Shown: positions 17,388 through 25,724, counted from the first letter of the stretch. The stretch: DNA of 64,000 nucleotides from Alphaproteobacteria bacterium RIFCSPHIGHO2_01_FULL_41_14 (GCA_001767855.1 MEMF01000002.1:101095-165094), one strand, 5' to 3'. Notes: generated by a model from the letters alone, not told the origin. Program-made: numbers and translations.

Positions 17388-18642
17388 GTAAGTATTTTTT
17401 TATTTCGATTAAAATAGGTTGGAGAATATTTACATTTTTTAAAATCTCCGCCGCATTCCGAGCTTGTTTTCTTGTGCCTTCTCGATCCTTTAGAAGATCA
17501 AATATTGTCTTTTCCAATTGTTTAGGTGTTTTCACTTGGATCGCAGCTTTGTTTGTCAGTAACAAATCAGCCATCCCTTTATTATTTTCCATATAAGGAC
17601 CAAACACAGGAAGGACTCCCAATCGGGCAGGCTCTAAAACATTGTGCCCCCCAATACCAGGCAATAAGGAACCTCCCATAAAAACAAAGTTTGAAAGACT
17701 GTAAAAAACGCCAAGTTCTCCCAATGTATCAACAACAAAGACATCAACTGAGTCTGTTATTTTTTTTCCCTCCGATCTCTTTATATAAGAATATCCATAA
17801 TCATGAACGAGATCTTCAACCGATGTCCATCGATGGGGATGTCTTGGAATTAAAATAAGAAGCAAATTCTGGCTGATTGTTTCTTGTAGTTTTTTATGAA
17901 CGTCTAAAACAATTTTTTCTTCCCCTTCATGCGTATTGGAGGCAATCCACAAAGGCCTCTTTCGAATCTCCTTTTGTAGCTCGTGGACTTTGTCTAAAGA
18001 AATCCTTAGCTTTTCTCCTTCGTATTTTAAATTTCCTACCATTTTTAGATGAGAAATTCCTAAGCTTTTAAATCTTTTAAAATCATCAAAACTTTGCGGA
18101 AAAATAACAGAAAAAGCTTTTAATACTTGCACAATCAAGGGCGTCAAGATCGACCATCTTCGGGCACTCCTGAGAGAAAGCCGTCCATTCAAGAGAAAGA
18201 GCGGGAAAGAGCGGGAAGCCTTGATGATCAGATTAGGCCAAAAATCAGATTCTGTCCAAAAACAAGCATCAGGTTTCCAATGGGACAGAAACCGATTTAC
18301 AAACAGAGGGTGATCTAGGGGCACATACTGATGAATACATTTTTTAGAAAGTCTTTTTTCTAAGAGATCTGCGGAGGCGCGTGTCCCACTGGTGATTAAA
18401 AAGGAATAGGTAGGATGGTGTTTTTCAAAATAATTCAACACTGGAAAAAAACTGAGACACTCTCCGATACTGGCGCCATGAAACCAGTAGACTTTTCCCT
18501 TCGGACGCCTTTTTAAGGATTGCCCATATCGCTCCCCCACTCGGCAGGGATCTTCTTTTCCCTTTGAAAGCCGATAAGCCATCCATCCTTTCAAAAAAGG
18601 AAAACTTAAAAAGGCAAGAGAGAGATAAAAAAAGTAAAACAT
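17380..18642 (-). CDS. waaA: 3-deoxy-D-manno-octulosonic acid (Kdo) transferase
   Basis: A GT30 glycosyltransferase that adds Kdo to lipid IVA at the cytoplasmic face of the inner membrane. The N-terminus has a membrane anchor and then YWFHGASIGE, the characteristic KdtA motif with the catalytic glutamate. Later come ASNTHEGEE, LIPRHPHR, GELGVFY and FMGGSLLPGIGGHNVLEPA. At 420 residues it is full length. It directly follows the DUF374 gene without a gap. Confidence 0.95.
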   Translation of the reverse strand: MFYFFYLSLAFLSFPFLKGWMAYRLSKGKEDPCRVGERYGQSLKRRPKGKVYWFHGASIGECLSFFPVLNYFEKHHPTYSFLITSGTRASADLLEKRLSKKCIHQYVPLDHPLFVNRFLSHWKPDACFWTESDFWPNLIIKASRSFPLFLLNGRLSLRSARRWSILTPLIVQVLKAFSVIFPQSFDDFKRFKSLGISHLKMVGNLKYEGEKLRISLDKVHELQKEIRKRPLWIASNTHEGEEKIVLDVHKKLQETISQNLLLILIPRHPHRWTSVEDLVHDYGYSYIKRSEGKKITDSVDVFVVDTLGELGVFYSLSNFVFMGGSLLPGIGGHNVLEPARLGVLPVFGPYMENNKGMADLLLTNKAAIQVKTPKQLEKTIFDLLKDREGTRKQARNAAEILKNVNILQPILIEIKKYLHD

Positions 18643-19308
18643 TTAACGATTCACTTGTGCATCTGCTTTTTGGTTTAAATTATCAAGGGCCATTTTTAAT
18701 TTTTTTCTGACGTCGACAATTTGATCTTTTGTTTTTGGATACGCAATGGGCTCGCCCCACATAACGATCCCCCGAGAAAAAGGAGAGGGTAAAAAGAAAT
18801 GATCCCATGTTTGTAATACTTTATGATGTTTCACAGAATAGGTTACCGGAATTAAATCTGCTTTAGAAAAATAAGCTGCCATTACCGCGCCTTCACTGAC
18901 TTGAAATCGAGGACCCCTCGGCCCATCTGGTGTAATGCCCACTGTTTTCCCTTGTTTGCTTAATCGGACCATTTCTCTCAAAGCTCCCATTCCCCCTCTT
19001 TGGGTGGATCCAGCGATTGTTTCAATACCAAAATGTTTCACTGTTTTACTAATAATTCGGCCATCTTTGTGCGCAGAAATCAACATAAAAAAAGTGTTTT
19101 TCTTCCCTGGCCAAGCATAGGGTAAAAGAAGAAGTCGAGAATGCCAAAAACAAGTAATGAATGGTTTTTGGTTCTGAAGATAGGCCAGGGGAATGTCGAA
19201 TCTAAATCGTGCCCAGCAGCTTGTCCAAAACACGAAGCGCATATAAAGGGATGCTAGAAAAGCGATCATGTCTTGGGCTAAATTTGATTTTAAACCACGC
19301 TTTATCAA
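18643..19308 (-). CDS. DUF374 / lysophospholipid acyltransferase-like protein
   Basis: A 221-residue protein of the PlsC-like acyltransferase superfamily, DUF374 branch. Visible motifs are CFWHSRLLLLPY (in the place of the HX4D box), SAHKDGRII, STQRGGMGALREM and GITPDGPRGPRF. DUF374 genes sit next to waaA and lpxK in many alphaproteobacteria and Epsilonproteobacteria and are thought to act in lipid A or phospholipid acylation; the exact substrate is unknown. It is packed between msbA and waaA with no intergenic space. Confidence 0.88.
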   Translation of the reverse strand: MIKRGLKSNLAQDMIAFLASLYMRFVFWTSCWARFRFDIPLAYLQNQKPFITCFWHSRLLLLPYAWPGKKNTFFMLISAHKDGRIISKTVKHFGIETIAGSTQRGGMGALREMVRLSKQGKTVGITPDGPRGPRFQVSEGAVMAAYFSKADLIPVTYSVKHHKVLQTWDHFFLPSPFSRGIVMWGEPIAYPKTKDQIVDVRKKLKMALDNLNQKADAQVNR

Positions 19309-21063
19309 TTATGATCCTGCCAATTGCCACTGACATAGTCCGGCATAAACAGAGTCTTTTTTCTTAAGAAGATGGTCATGTGTTCCGGATTCCACAATCT
19401 TTCCCTTTTCTAAAACAAAAATTTTGTCTGCTTGACGCACCGTAGAAAGACGATGGGCAATAATGACGCTCGTGCGTCCTTTCATGAGGCGATCTAAGGC
19501 TTTTTGGACTTGATGTTCTGATTCTGTATCTAAGGATGACGTGGCTTCATCCAAAAGAAGAATCGGTGCATCTTTTAAAATAGCGCGAGCAATGGAAAGG
19601 CGTTGACGTTGTCCTCCTGAGAGCCTCACCCCAGATTCTCCGATAGAAGTATCATACCCTTTAGGCAGGGCCTGAATAAAGTGGTGAGCGGCGGCTTTCT
19701 TTGCGGCAATAATAACCTCCTCCATAGAGGCATTCTTGCGACCATAGAGAATATTGGCCTTAACTGTATCATCAAACAGAATGATCTCTTGACTAACAAG
19801 CGCCATGCCTTCTCGTAAGGCTTTAAATGTCATTTTATCAATGGCACGGCCATCAATTAAAATACTGCCATGGCTTGGTTCATAAAATCTGAGAAGCAGA
19901 TTCATCAAGGTTGATTTTCCGGCTCCACTTTGGCCCACCAAGGCCACTTGTTCTCCCTGTTTAATGGTTAGAGATACATTTTTTAGAACCTCTTTTCCGG
20001 TATCATAAGAAAAAGAAACGTTGCTAAAAACAATGTCTCCATTTTTAATGTGTCCTTTTTCTGCTTTTTTCTCCGCACAGTCTTGAATCTTTGGTTTTTG
20101 ATCTAACACTGAAAAAATACGCTGAGTTGCAGCTAATCCTTCTTGTAAGGTTGCATTCAAATTTACCAATCTTTTCATGGGTTCATAGGCAAGGAGTAGG
20201 GCAGAAATAAAAGAGAAGAAGGCCCCTGCCGTATTGTGTCCTGAAATAACCTGATAGCCACCATATGAGATCACCACCACAATGGCAATGCCTCCAAGGG
20301 TTTCCATAATGGGAGACCCCAAAGATTTAATGCGGTTTGATTTAATGGATAAACGAAACAAGTCTTCGATCGTTTTATTAGCACGACCAATCTCATAGGC
20401 TTCCATTCCATAGGCTTTGACCAGTCGAGCCCCTTGAAAAATCTCTTTCAATAGAGACAGAAAAAATCCCGTTTCCTTTTGGGTGGAGATGGAAACTTTT
20501 CTCATGCGTTTCCCGATTCTAGCGATGGGAAGAACGGCCACTGGAAACACAAAAAAAGAAAGAGCAGCCAGGAAAAAATCTTGGTAAAACATTAATGCCA
20601 CCAAAAAAACAACGGTCAGAATGTCTTTCCCAAAACTGGTGATGGTATTTGAGACCGCTCCCTTCATAAGATTGACGTCGTTGGTACAGCGCGAGATCAG
20701 AACCCCAGTTGATTGAGAATGGAAATAGCTGAGATCTGCATGGACGAGATGGGCAAAAAGATCTTTTTGGATATTAGAGATAATTCTCTGTCCCACAAAA
20801 TTCATTAAAAGAGATTCTGCATAGGCGGCGACACCTTTTATGATAAATAACCCCAAAACAAAAATCCCAACTACTTTTAACATGTGGATATTTTCTGATT
20901 TAAAGACATCATCAATGATGGATTCCATCATCTTCGCTAACCCAGCTGTGGACGCCGCTGAAAGCCCCATAACCAATACGGCTAGCAAGATTTTATAGCG
21001 ATAAGACCGGATATATGAAACCCAGAGTCGTTTTAAAAGTCTATAACTTGTGTCTGTTTTCAT
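19309..21063 (-). CDS. msbA: Lipid A/phospholipid ABC flippase MsbA-type
   Basis: A 584-residue half-transporter with an N-terminal six-helix ABC transmembrane domain (about residues 1-310) and a C-terminal nucleotide-binding domain: Walker A VGQSGAGKST, signature VRLSGGQRQRL, Walker B ILLLDEATSSLD and H-loop IIAHRLSTV. MsbA flips core-lipid A across the inner membrane. The context (DUF374, waaA, lpxK, lpxL downstream) supports MsbA over a drug exporter. It starts 25 nt after sspB. Confidence 0.92.
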   Translation of the reverse strand: MKTDTSYRLLKRLWVSYIRSYRYKILLAVLVMGLSAASTAGLAKMMESIIDDVFKSENIHMLKVVGIFVLGLFIIKGVAAYAESLLMNFVGQRIISNIQKDLFAHLVHADLSYFHSQSTGVLISRCTNDVNLMKGAVSNTITSFGKDILTVVFLVALMFYQDFFLAALSFFVFPVAVLPIARIGKRMRKVSISTQKETGFFLSLLKEIFQGARLVKAYGMEAYEIGRANKTIEDLFRLSIKSNRIKSLGSPIMETLGGIAIVVVISYGGYQVISGHNTAGAFFSFISALLLAYEPMKRLVNLNATLQEGLAATQRIFSVLDQKPKIQDCAEKKAEKGHIKNGDIVFSNVSFSYDTGKEVLKNVSLTIKQGEQVALVGQSGAGKSTLMNLLLRFYEPSHGSILIDGRAIDKMTFKALREGMALVSQEIILFDDTVKANILYGRKNASMEEVIIAAKKAAAHHFIQALPKGYDTSIGESGVRLSGGQRQRLSIARAILKDAPILLLDEATSSLDTESEHQVQKALDRLMKGRTSVIIAHRLSTVRQADKIFVLEKGKIVESGTHDHLLKKKDSVYAGLCQWQLAGS

Positions 21064-21088
21064 GGGTCTCTCGACCTAAAGGATAAGG

Positions 21089-21559
21089 TTATTTTTTTCG
21101 GAAATGATCCAACGAAACCACAGTTCCAGAGGGTTTATTATCAGTGGGTATAGTGCTCTGTTTTTGATCAGGGGTTGACTCTCCAAACTGGAAATGGCGC
21201 ACATTGCCAATCTTGGGGTTAAACTCAAGCTCAAAATTCACAGCCGGATCGCTGACGTGTGAAACAGCCTGAAAAGGCACTTCTACGGTCTCCACACGAT
21301 CATCAAATTTTACATCCACAGAAATTTTGTCTGATTCTACCTTTAGGTTCCAGAATTCATGTTGCAACACAACGGTAATTTCTTCAGGATACGCTTGACG
21401 AATATCTTCAGGCAATCCCACTCCCGGATATTGGGTGAGAAAGCTTAAATAGAAATGGTGATCTCCCTTTAACCCTTCTTTTTCAATTTGGCGCAAAGCA
21501 TCTCGCACAACAGACAACAACGCCGCATCGATCATTTGTTCGTAATTTAAGTAAGACAT
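21089..21559 (-). CDS. sspB: SspB-family ClpXP adaptor (alphaproteobacterial type)
   Basis: SspB tethers ssrA-tagged proteins to the ClpXP protease. The protein has the alpha-type N-terminal domain: YLNYEQMIDAAL, VLQHEFWNLKV and a VPFQAVSHVSDP segment. A variable linker and a short conserved tail (VVSLDHFRKK) follow, probably the ClpX-docking peptide. It begins just downstream of the tmRNA gene on the same strand, with AAGGTG 7 nt before the ATG. The adaptor and the RNA encoding its substrate tag are therefore neighbours. Length 156 is typical. Confidence 0.88.
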   Translation of the reverse strand: MSYLNYEQMIDAALLSVVRDALRQIEKEGLKGDHHFYLSFLTQYPGVGLPEDIRQAYPEEITVVLQHEFWNLKVESDKISVDVKFDDRVETVEVPFQAVSHVSDPAVNFELEFNPKIGNVRHFQFGESTPDQKQSTIPTDNKPSGTVVSLDHFRKK

Positions 21560-21581
21560 TCAGTCACCTTTAAAATAAAGC

Positions 21582-21607
21582 GGGGGCTTCTGTTGCCCGG
21601 TGCCCCC
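21582..21607 (-). terminator. Hairpin ending the tmRNA coding piece
   Basis: GGGGGC and GCCCCC form a 6-bp GC stem with a 14-nt loop, followed on the minus strand by GCTTTATTTT. It could be both the 3' stem of the tmRNA coding piece and a terminator ahead of sspB. Confidence 0.55.
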
Positions 21608-21885
21608 AAACCGCGCTTACCTAAATTAGGCAGCGATTGCAATGCGAGAGTTGCGGTTAGCAGCTACACGCACTTTTTTGTTTTTGTTTGCATTTATAAC
21701 AAACAGCCCGATAACGGTGGTACAATGCCGAGCAAAAAACTTATCTTTAGACGCGCGTCGATCCTAGGTCACCCCCCTAAAACGAGTCTACCAGCAAGTG
21801 GTGGAGGTGCCGGGAACTGCCCCCGGGTCCGCTTCATTTATTACATAAGCCGTTTATTGCCATAGATAGCCAAAGCTATCACCTG
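21582..21885 (-). ncRNA. ssrA: Transfer-messenger RNA, circularly permuted two-piece form
   Basis: Read on the minus strand, the acceptor piece comes first (about 21885-21799), with a T-arm (CCGGGGGCAGTTCCCGG) and an encoded 3' end CACCTCCACCA. A short spacer follows, then the coding piece from about 21776: GGGGGTGACCTAGGATCGAC, matching the tmRNA 5' consensus. The 5' GGGGGTG pairs with the 3' CACCTCC as a 7-bp acceptor stem. The resume codon GCA is at 21691-21689 after TATAAAT, and the tag frame stops with TAA at 21628-21626. The encoded tag is ANKNKKVRVA followed by ANRNSRIAIAA (21 residues). tmRNA rescues stalled ribosomes; permuted genes are typical of alphaproteobacteria. Outer limits are approximate. 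Confidence 0.92.
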
Positions 21886-21982
21886 GTAATATAAGACTTT
21901 TTTTCTAATTTTTAAAGGATTTTGTGTTTTTATATGCGTCCTAACCCCACGAGGCTTCCCTTGTGGAGCGTTCATTCCTCCT

Positions 21983-22420
21983 TCAGGCCTCTAACAGCTT
22001 TTCTTCAAGAGCAGCGTCTTCGATATCTATTTGATCCAAAGATAGTGTTTTATAAATTTTAACTGATTTATAAGGATCTAATTCTTTTTTTAAAAGACCT
22101 AACATTTTCGGCTCACAAACTAAAATAATTTCTCCCCCCTCTGGAAGATATTTAACCACTTTTTTAGAAATTTCATGGGCAAAGGCTTCTTTTTCTATTT
22201 CTTTAAATTGAGTGTGAGGCGGGAAAAAGTGAGAATCCGCTAGCCCCTTGTCATGGCCCCGTCGATGATGAGAAAGGGGCAAGATGTGTTCTTCTGCTCG
22301 ATTGGACAAACATAAAACGGTCTCATGAATCTTAACCCCTTTGGACAAAACGAATCGTGCTCGCCGATGATTCGCCAAAACAACCAATCGTTTCTTTGTG
22401 TGTCTATGTTCGGGCATCAT
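21983..22420 (-). CDS. Host-attachment-protein-like (eRF1-type fold) protein
   Basis: The frame can extend to 22471, but two tandem ATGs at 22420 and 22417 directly follow AGGAGGA, so the shorter start is preferred (about 145 residues). The protein begins with LVVLANHRRARFVLS and ends with a segment of the form IILVCEPKMLGLLKKEL...YKTLSLDQI. This fits the Pfam family named 'protein required for attachment to host cells', which is related to the eRF1/baeRF fold. The name comes from Agrobacterium-type data; function here is not established. The family also occurs in free-living species, so the name alone does not prove host contact. Confidence 0.6.
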   Translation of the reverse strand: MMPEHRHTKKRLVVLANHRRARFVLSKGVKIHETVLCLSNRAEEHILPLSHHRRGHDKGLADSHFFPPHTQFKEIEKEAFAHEISKKVVKYLPEGGEIILVCEPKMLGLLKKELDPYKSVKIYKTLSLDQIDIEDAALEEKLLEA

Positions 22421-22501
22421 TCCTCCTAAATTTTTCCAGCTTACTATCGTCCATTCTACCTCAATATTCAATCTTTCCTATTAGAAACTACTGTCAAATT
22501 T

Positions 22502-23185
22502 TTATAGTTTTGTCTTGACAAAAACAGTGTGCTGCTCTTGCTCGTCTTGAGAGGCGGGGAAGTCTCGCGGGGCTCGGAACGGACGATTCTGATAATGAAA
22601 AGCGAGATCGGAGGAAACGACAAGAGAAGAAGCGGCTTTTTCTTCCTTTTTTTCTTTTACCAACCCAAGCCCACGTTGACGACCCCCACAAAGCTCAAGA
22701 TAAACGGACGCTAACAACTCACAATCAACAAGAGCCCCGTGAAGTCTTCGATTACTAGTATCCACCTTAAACCGCCGACACAAAGCATCGAGACTCGCCG
22801 GGGACCCAGGAAAGAGACCTCGGGCAACCTTTAAAGTATCCACAACAGGGTTTGTAAGAGAGGGAACCAAAGCCTTATTGAGCTCAAAGTTAAGAAATTT
22901 TAAATCAAACTCAGCATTATGAATGACCAAGGGAGTGTCTCGAATAAAATCCAAAAACTTTTCATGAAGAGAGCTAAAAAGAGGAAAGTCCTTTAGAAAT
23001 TCTTGTGTTAACCCATGAACCTTTGTTGCTTCAACAGGAACTTCGCGCTCAGGATTTATGTACGCATGAAAAAAAGCCCCTGTTGGGATACAGTTCATGA
23101 TCTCAAGACACCCTATTTCCACCAATCGATGACCAGAAAAAGGATCTAATCCAGTGGTTTCTGTATCTAAAATAATCTCTCTCAT
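22502..23185 (-). CDS. dnaQ: DNA polymerase III epsilon subunit (3'-5' exonuclease)
   Basis: Proofreading exonuclease of the replicative polymerase. Exo motifs are in order: ILDTETTGLDP (Exo I), VIHNAEFDLKFL (Exo II) and LHGALVDCELLASVYL (Exo III epsilon), with the catalytic H and D. A frame from a TTG at 23203 exists, but ATG 23185 has GAGAG 4 nt upstream and gives the standard MREIILDTETTG start. The basic, glutamate-rich tail may carry the polymerase contact. It lies in the origin-proximal minus-strand block. Confidence 0.94.
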   Translation of the reverse strand: MREIILDTETTGLDPFSGHRLVEIGCLEIMNCIPTGAFFHAYINPEREVPVEATKVHGLTQEFLKDFPLFSSLHEKFLDFIRDTPLVIHNAEFDLKFLNFELNKALVPSLTNPVVDTLKVARGLFPGSPASLDALCRRFKVDTSNRRLHGALVDCELLASVYLELCGGRQRGLGLVKEKKEEKAASSLVVSSDLAFHYQNRPFRAPRDFPASQDEQEQHTVFVKTKL

Positions 23186-23349
23186 GTTCTCTCTTTCAAA
23201 CAAGAATTAATCACAAAGTTATCCACACATCCTTTAAAGACAAAAGTAGAACTATTTTTATTTCCTTAGGAAATCCGCCAGTTTATAAAAATATTTTTGT
23301 TTTTTGTTCCATGTGAAAAAAAAAGAGAGGACTTATGCACACCCCTCTT
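23186..23349. other. Intergenic region with two consensus DnaA boxes
   Basis: This 164-nt AT-rich gap between dnaQ and parB contains TTATCCACA (23219-23227) and TTATGCACA (23333-23341), both exact matches to TTATNCACA. It may be a DnaA-regulated promoter region for dnaQ or an accessory part of the origin. No gene is visible. Confidence 0.5.
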
Positions 23350-24279
23350 TTAAGGCGTTATGGTATTCAATTTTGCCAATAAATCATCCAAACTTTCCCG
23401 AGAAGACAAATGAAAAACGACATCTGTAGAATCTTCGTTCACATGAATGCCCACACGATACCCGATGCGCTCAGAAAGAAATTTCTCGATCCGCCCAATT
23501 TCATCTCTTTCTTCTAAGGAAAGAGAGCTCTCTTCTTTGATGTCCTGGCGTTGACGAGACAAAGGACTTTCTTTTCTTTTTGTTATTCCAACCGGCTCAA
23601 TGTTATCTATCCCTTCTCCGCCCTTTTTCAATCTTTGAATAAACTTTTCTGTTTGACGGACGCTCATCTTTTTTTGCACCAGAATCACCGCCAACTCTTC
23701 TGCCCCCTCAACACCAACTAAAACCCGCGCATGTCCGGAAGACAACTCTCCGGTCTCTATTAGTTTTTGAACGCTTAAGGGTAACTGCAACAACCGACAC
23801 ACATTAGCGACATGAGAACGACTTTTCCCCACAAGACCTGAGAGCTCCTCTTGAGTAATCTCCTTCTTTTTCAGAATTCGATCATATCCATACGCCTCTT
23901 CCAAAGGGTTCAGGTTCTCTCGTTGAAGATTTTCTACCAAAGCAACAATCATAACCTCTTCATCTGACATGTCTCGAACAAGCACGGGCAACCGATCAAG
24001 ACCAATCTTCTTTGCAGCTCTCCATCGACGCTCTCCTGCCACAATCTCATAAGATTGGTCTGCAGTTTTTCTGACCAAAATGGGCTGCAAAACACCATTT
24101 TGCTGTATGGACTGACCCAGAGACTCAATTTCTGCATCATCAAAAATACGGCGGGGCTGGTTTTGACTAGGGAACATTTGGCTTGTATAAACCTCTTTTA
24201 GGCCCTCTTGCCCAGTTTTTGGCAATGCCTCTGATCCCAGCAAAGAAGATAGCCCCTGACCCAGCCCTCTTTTTTTCAT
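23350..24279 (-). CDS. parB: Chromosome-partitioning protein ParB
   Basis: A CTP-dependent DNA-binding clamp that loads at parS and spreads. ParB landmarks are present: MKKRGLGQGLSSLLG N-terminus (ParA contact), the ENLQRENLNPLEEA box, GERRWRAAK, and the KxxITQEELSGLVGKSRSHVANVCRLL HTH with a dimerisation tail. The frame opens at 24354, but the ATG at 24279 overlaps the parA stop as ATGA and gives the usual start, so it is preferred. Length about 309 residues. Confidence 0.96.
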   Translation of the reverse strand: MKKRGLGQGLSSLLGSEALPKTGQEGLKEVYTSQMFPSQNQPRRIFDDAEIESLGQSIQQNGVLQPILVRKTADQSYEIVAGERRWRAAKKIGLDRLPVLVRDMSDEEVMIVALVENLQRENLNPLEEAYGYDRILKKKEITQEELSGLVGKSRSHVANVCRLLQLPLSVQKLIETGELSSGHARVLVGVEGAEELAVILVQKKMSVRQTEKFIQRLKKGGEGIDNIEPVGITKRKESPLSRQRQDIKEESSLSLEERDEIGRIEKFLSERIGYRVGIHVNEDSTDVVFHLSSRESLDDLLAKLNTITP

Positions 24280-25052
24280 ACAACAACCCTTTCTTTTTCT
24301 TCTTTTTTCAAAATTTCGGACGCCAAGTGAATATATGCCTGCGCGCCCGCACACCTAAAATCGTAAATCATGACTGGCTTTCCGAAGGAAGGCGCCTCTG
24401 ATACGCGAACATTTCTAGGGATAACGGTTTCATAAACCTTATTTCCCAAATGTTCCCGAACATCTTGAGCCACCTGTAAGCTGAGTCGATTTCTGTTATC
24501 AAACATAGTTAAAACCACGCCCTCCAAAACAAGGAGGGGGTTAAGACTTCTTTGAACAATCTCTATGGTTCTTAATAGCTGACTTAATCCCTCTAAAGCA
24601 TAATACTCACACTGCAGAGGCACCAAAACACCCTGGGACGCCACCAAAGAATTAACGGTCAGCAACCCCAAAGCGGGAGGACAATCAATATAAACAAAAT
24701 CAAACTCATGAGATTGGAGCGCTTTTTTCAAGATCTGCTCTCGCTCACTCTCTGACACCAACTCTACCTCTGCTCCCGGTAAACTTTCAGAGGAAGGTAA
24801 CAAGAATAAACCAGGAATAAGGGTGTGATGAAGGCACTCTTCTAAGGGCCTTCCTCGACGCAGGACATCATAAACACCTAAATTATTTGGGTTTTTTTTA
24901 TATCCCACCCCAGTCCCCGCATTACCTTGAGGGTCAAGATCAATCAATAAAACTTTCTTCTTGGTCGCCGCCATAGCGGTTGCCAAATTAACAGCTGTGG
25001 TGGTTTTTCCAACCCCCCCTTTTTGATTCGCGATCGAAATTATTTTTCCCAT
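24276..25052 (-). CDS. parA: Chromosome-partitioning ATPase ParA
   Basis: A deviant Walker ATPase that moves ParB-parS complexes. The motif KGGVGKTTTAVNLA follows MGKIISIANQ, with DLDPQGNAGTG and VYIDCPPALGLL later. The TTG at 25097 is an unlikely start; ATG 25052 gives the standard family N-terminus. It lies between rsmG and parB, the standard origin-proximal order, and overlaps parB by 4 nt. Confidence 0.96.
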   Translation of the reverse strand: MGKIISIANQKGGVGKTTTAVNLATAMAATKKKVLLIDLDPQGNAGTGVGYKKNPNNLGVYDVLRRGRPLEECLHHTLIPGLFLLPSSESLPGAEVELVSESEREQILKKALQSHEFDFVYIDCPPALGLLTVNSLVASQGVLVPLQCEYYALEGLSQLLRTIEIVQRSLNPLLVLEGVVLTMFDNRNRLSLQVAQDVREHLGNKVYETVIPRNVRVSEAPSFGKPVMIYDFRCAGAQAYIHLASEILKKEEKERVVV

Positions 25053-25093
25053 ATCTTTTTGTACCGCGCCGTCCAAAAAAAAACAACGCTCTT

Positions 25094-25720
25094 TCAAAAA
25101 AATATATTTTGGAGGCGCACGATTCGTCCCTCGGGATTGGTAAGACTTGGGTACATCTCAACATCGAAAGAAAAAGACTTTCTAGCCTCCTCAATTTCTA
25201 CGTCGACCGTTTTCCCCTTCAAAAAAATCCATTGTGTGGCGGGAGAGCAAATTTTTTGAGTCCACCCCAGCGACGTTCCAATGGGCGCCAAGGCTCGAGA
25301 CACGATTTTCTCAAAGGCCCTTCCCCTCAACTCCTCCACGCGCACATTCAAAACGGAAAATTCTGCCCCGGTTTCACGTGAAACATTTTCTAAAAAAGAA
25401 CACTTTTTGCGAGAGGCCTCTACCAAACACCCTCCCTGAGCCCCCAAAAGGCTCAAGACAACCCCTGGAAAGCCTGCTCCAGACCCCACATCCAAAAACC
25501 CCAACGACCCCTGTTTCACAAAAGGCAGAAGTTGGGCACTATCCAGCACATGCCGATCCCAAAGGCGATCAATCTCTCCAGGCCCCACCAAATTATATTT
25601 TTTGTTTTCTTTTTCCAAAAAAGAAAGATAGGTCTCCAACTTTAAAAAAGTTTCACGTGAAACACTTTCTCCCGCTATAGATTTTATTTTTTCTTGGATG
25701 TCTGGCGGGCAAGGGGTCAC
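25094..25720 (-). CDS. rsmG: 16S rRNA (guanine-527-N7)-methyltransferase
   Basis: Methylates G527 of 16S rRNA using S-adenosylmethionine. The SAM-binding motif FLDVGSGAGFPGVVLSLL follows the RLWDRHVLDSAQLLPF segment; IVSRALAP lies in the C-terminal half. Length 208 is normal. The coding sequence embeds two parS sites, each read as the pentapeptide VSRET. In many alphaproteobacteria mnmE and mnmG separate rho from rsmG; here rho lies only 4 nt upstream. Confidence 0.95.
   Translation of the reverse strand: MTPCPPDIQEKIKSIAGESVSRETFLKLETYLSFLEKENKKYNLVGPGEIDRLWDRHVLDSAQLLPFVKQGSLGFLDVGSGAGFPGVVLSLLGAQGGCLVEASRKKCSFLENVSRETGAEFSVLNVRVEELRGRAFEKIVSRALAPIGTSLGWTQKICSPATQWIFLKGKTVDVEIEEARKSFSFDVEMYPSLTNPEGRIVRLQNIFF
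25371..25384. promoter_or_regulatory. parS site 1 (ParB-binding palindrome)
   Basis: GTTTCACGTGAAAC, a perfect 14-bp palindrome matching the conserved core of bacterial parS. It lies inside rsmG, about 1.1 kb from parB. Confidence 0.9.
25650..25663. promoter_or_regulatory. parS site 2 (ParB-binding palindrome)
   Basis: A second exact GTTTCACGTGAAAC, 279 nt from site 1 and near the 5' end of rsmG. Two exact palindromes in one gene beside parAB strongly support a real centromere. Confidence 0.9.
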
Positions 25721-25724
25721 AAAA

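Noticed and set aside
23305..23320. Third parS-like site near parB
   Set aside because: TGTTCCATGTGAAAAA departs from parS at the centre and at the right arm, so symmetry is lost; the two rsmG sites are exact.
25234..25680. 148-codon plus-strand frame opposite rsmG
   Set aside because: It lies wholly inside a well-supported gene, encodes low-complexity Pro/Lys-rich sequence and reads through both parS palindromes; it is an antisense shadow.
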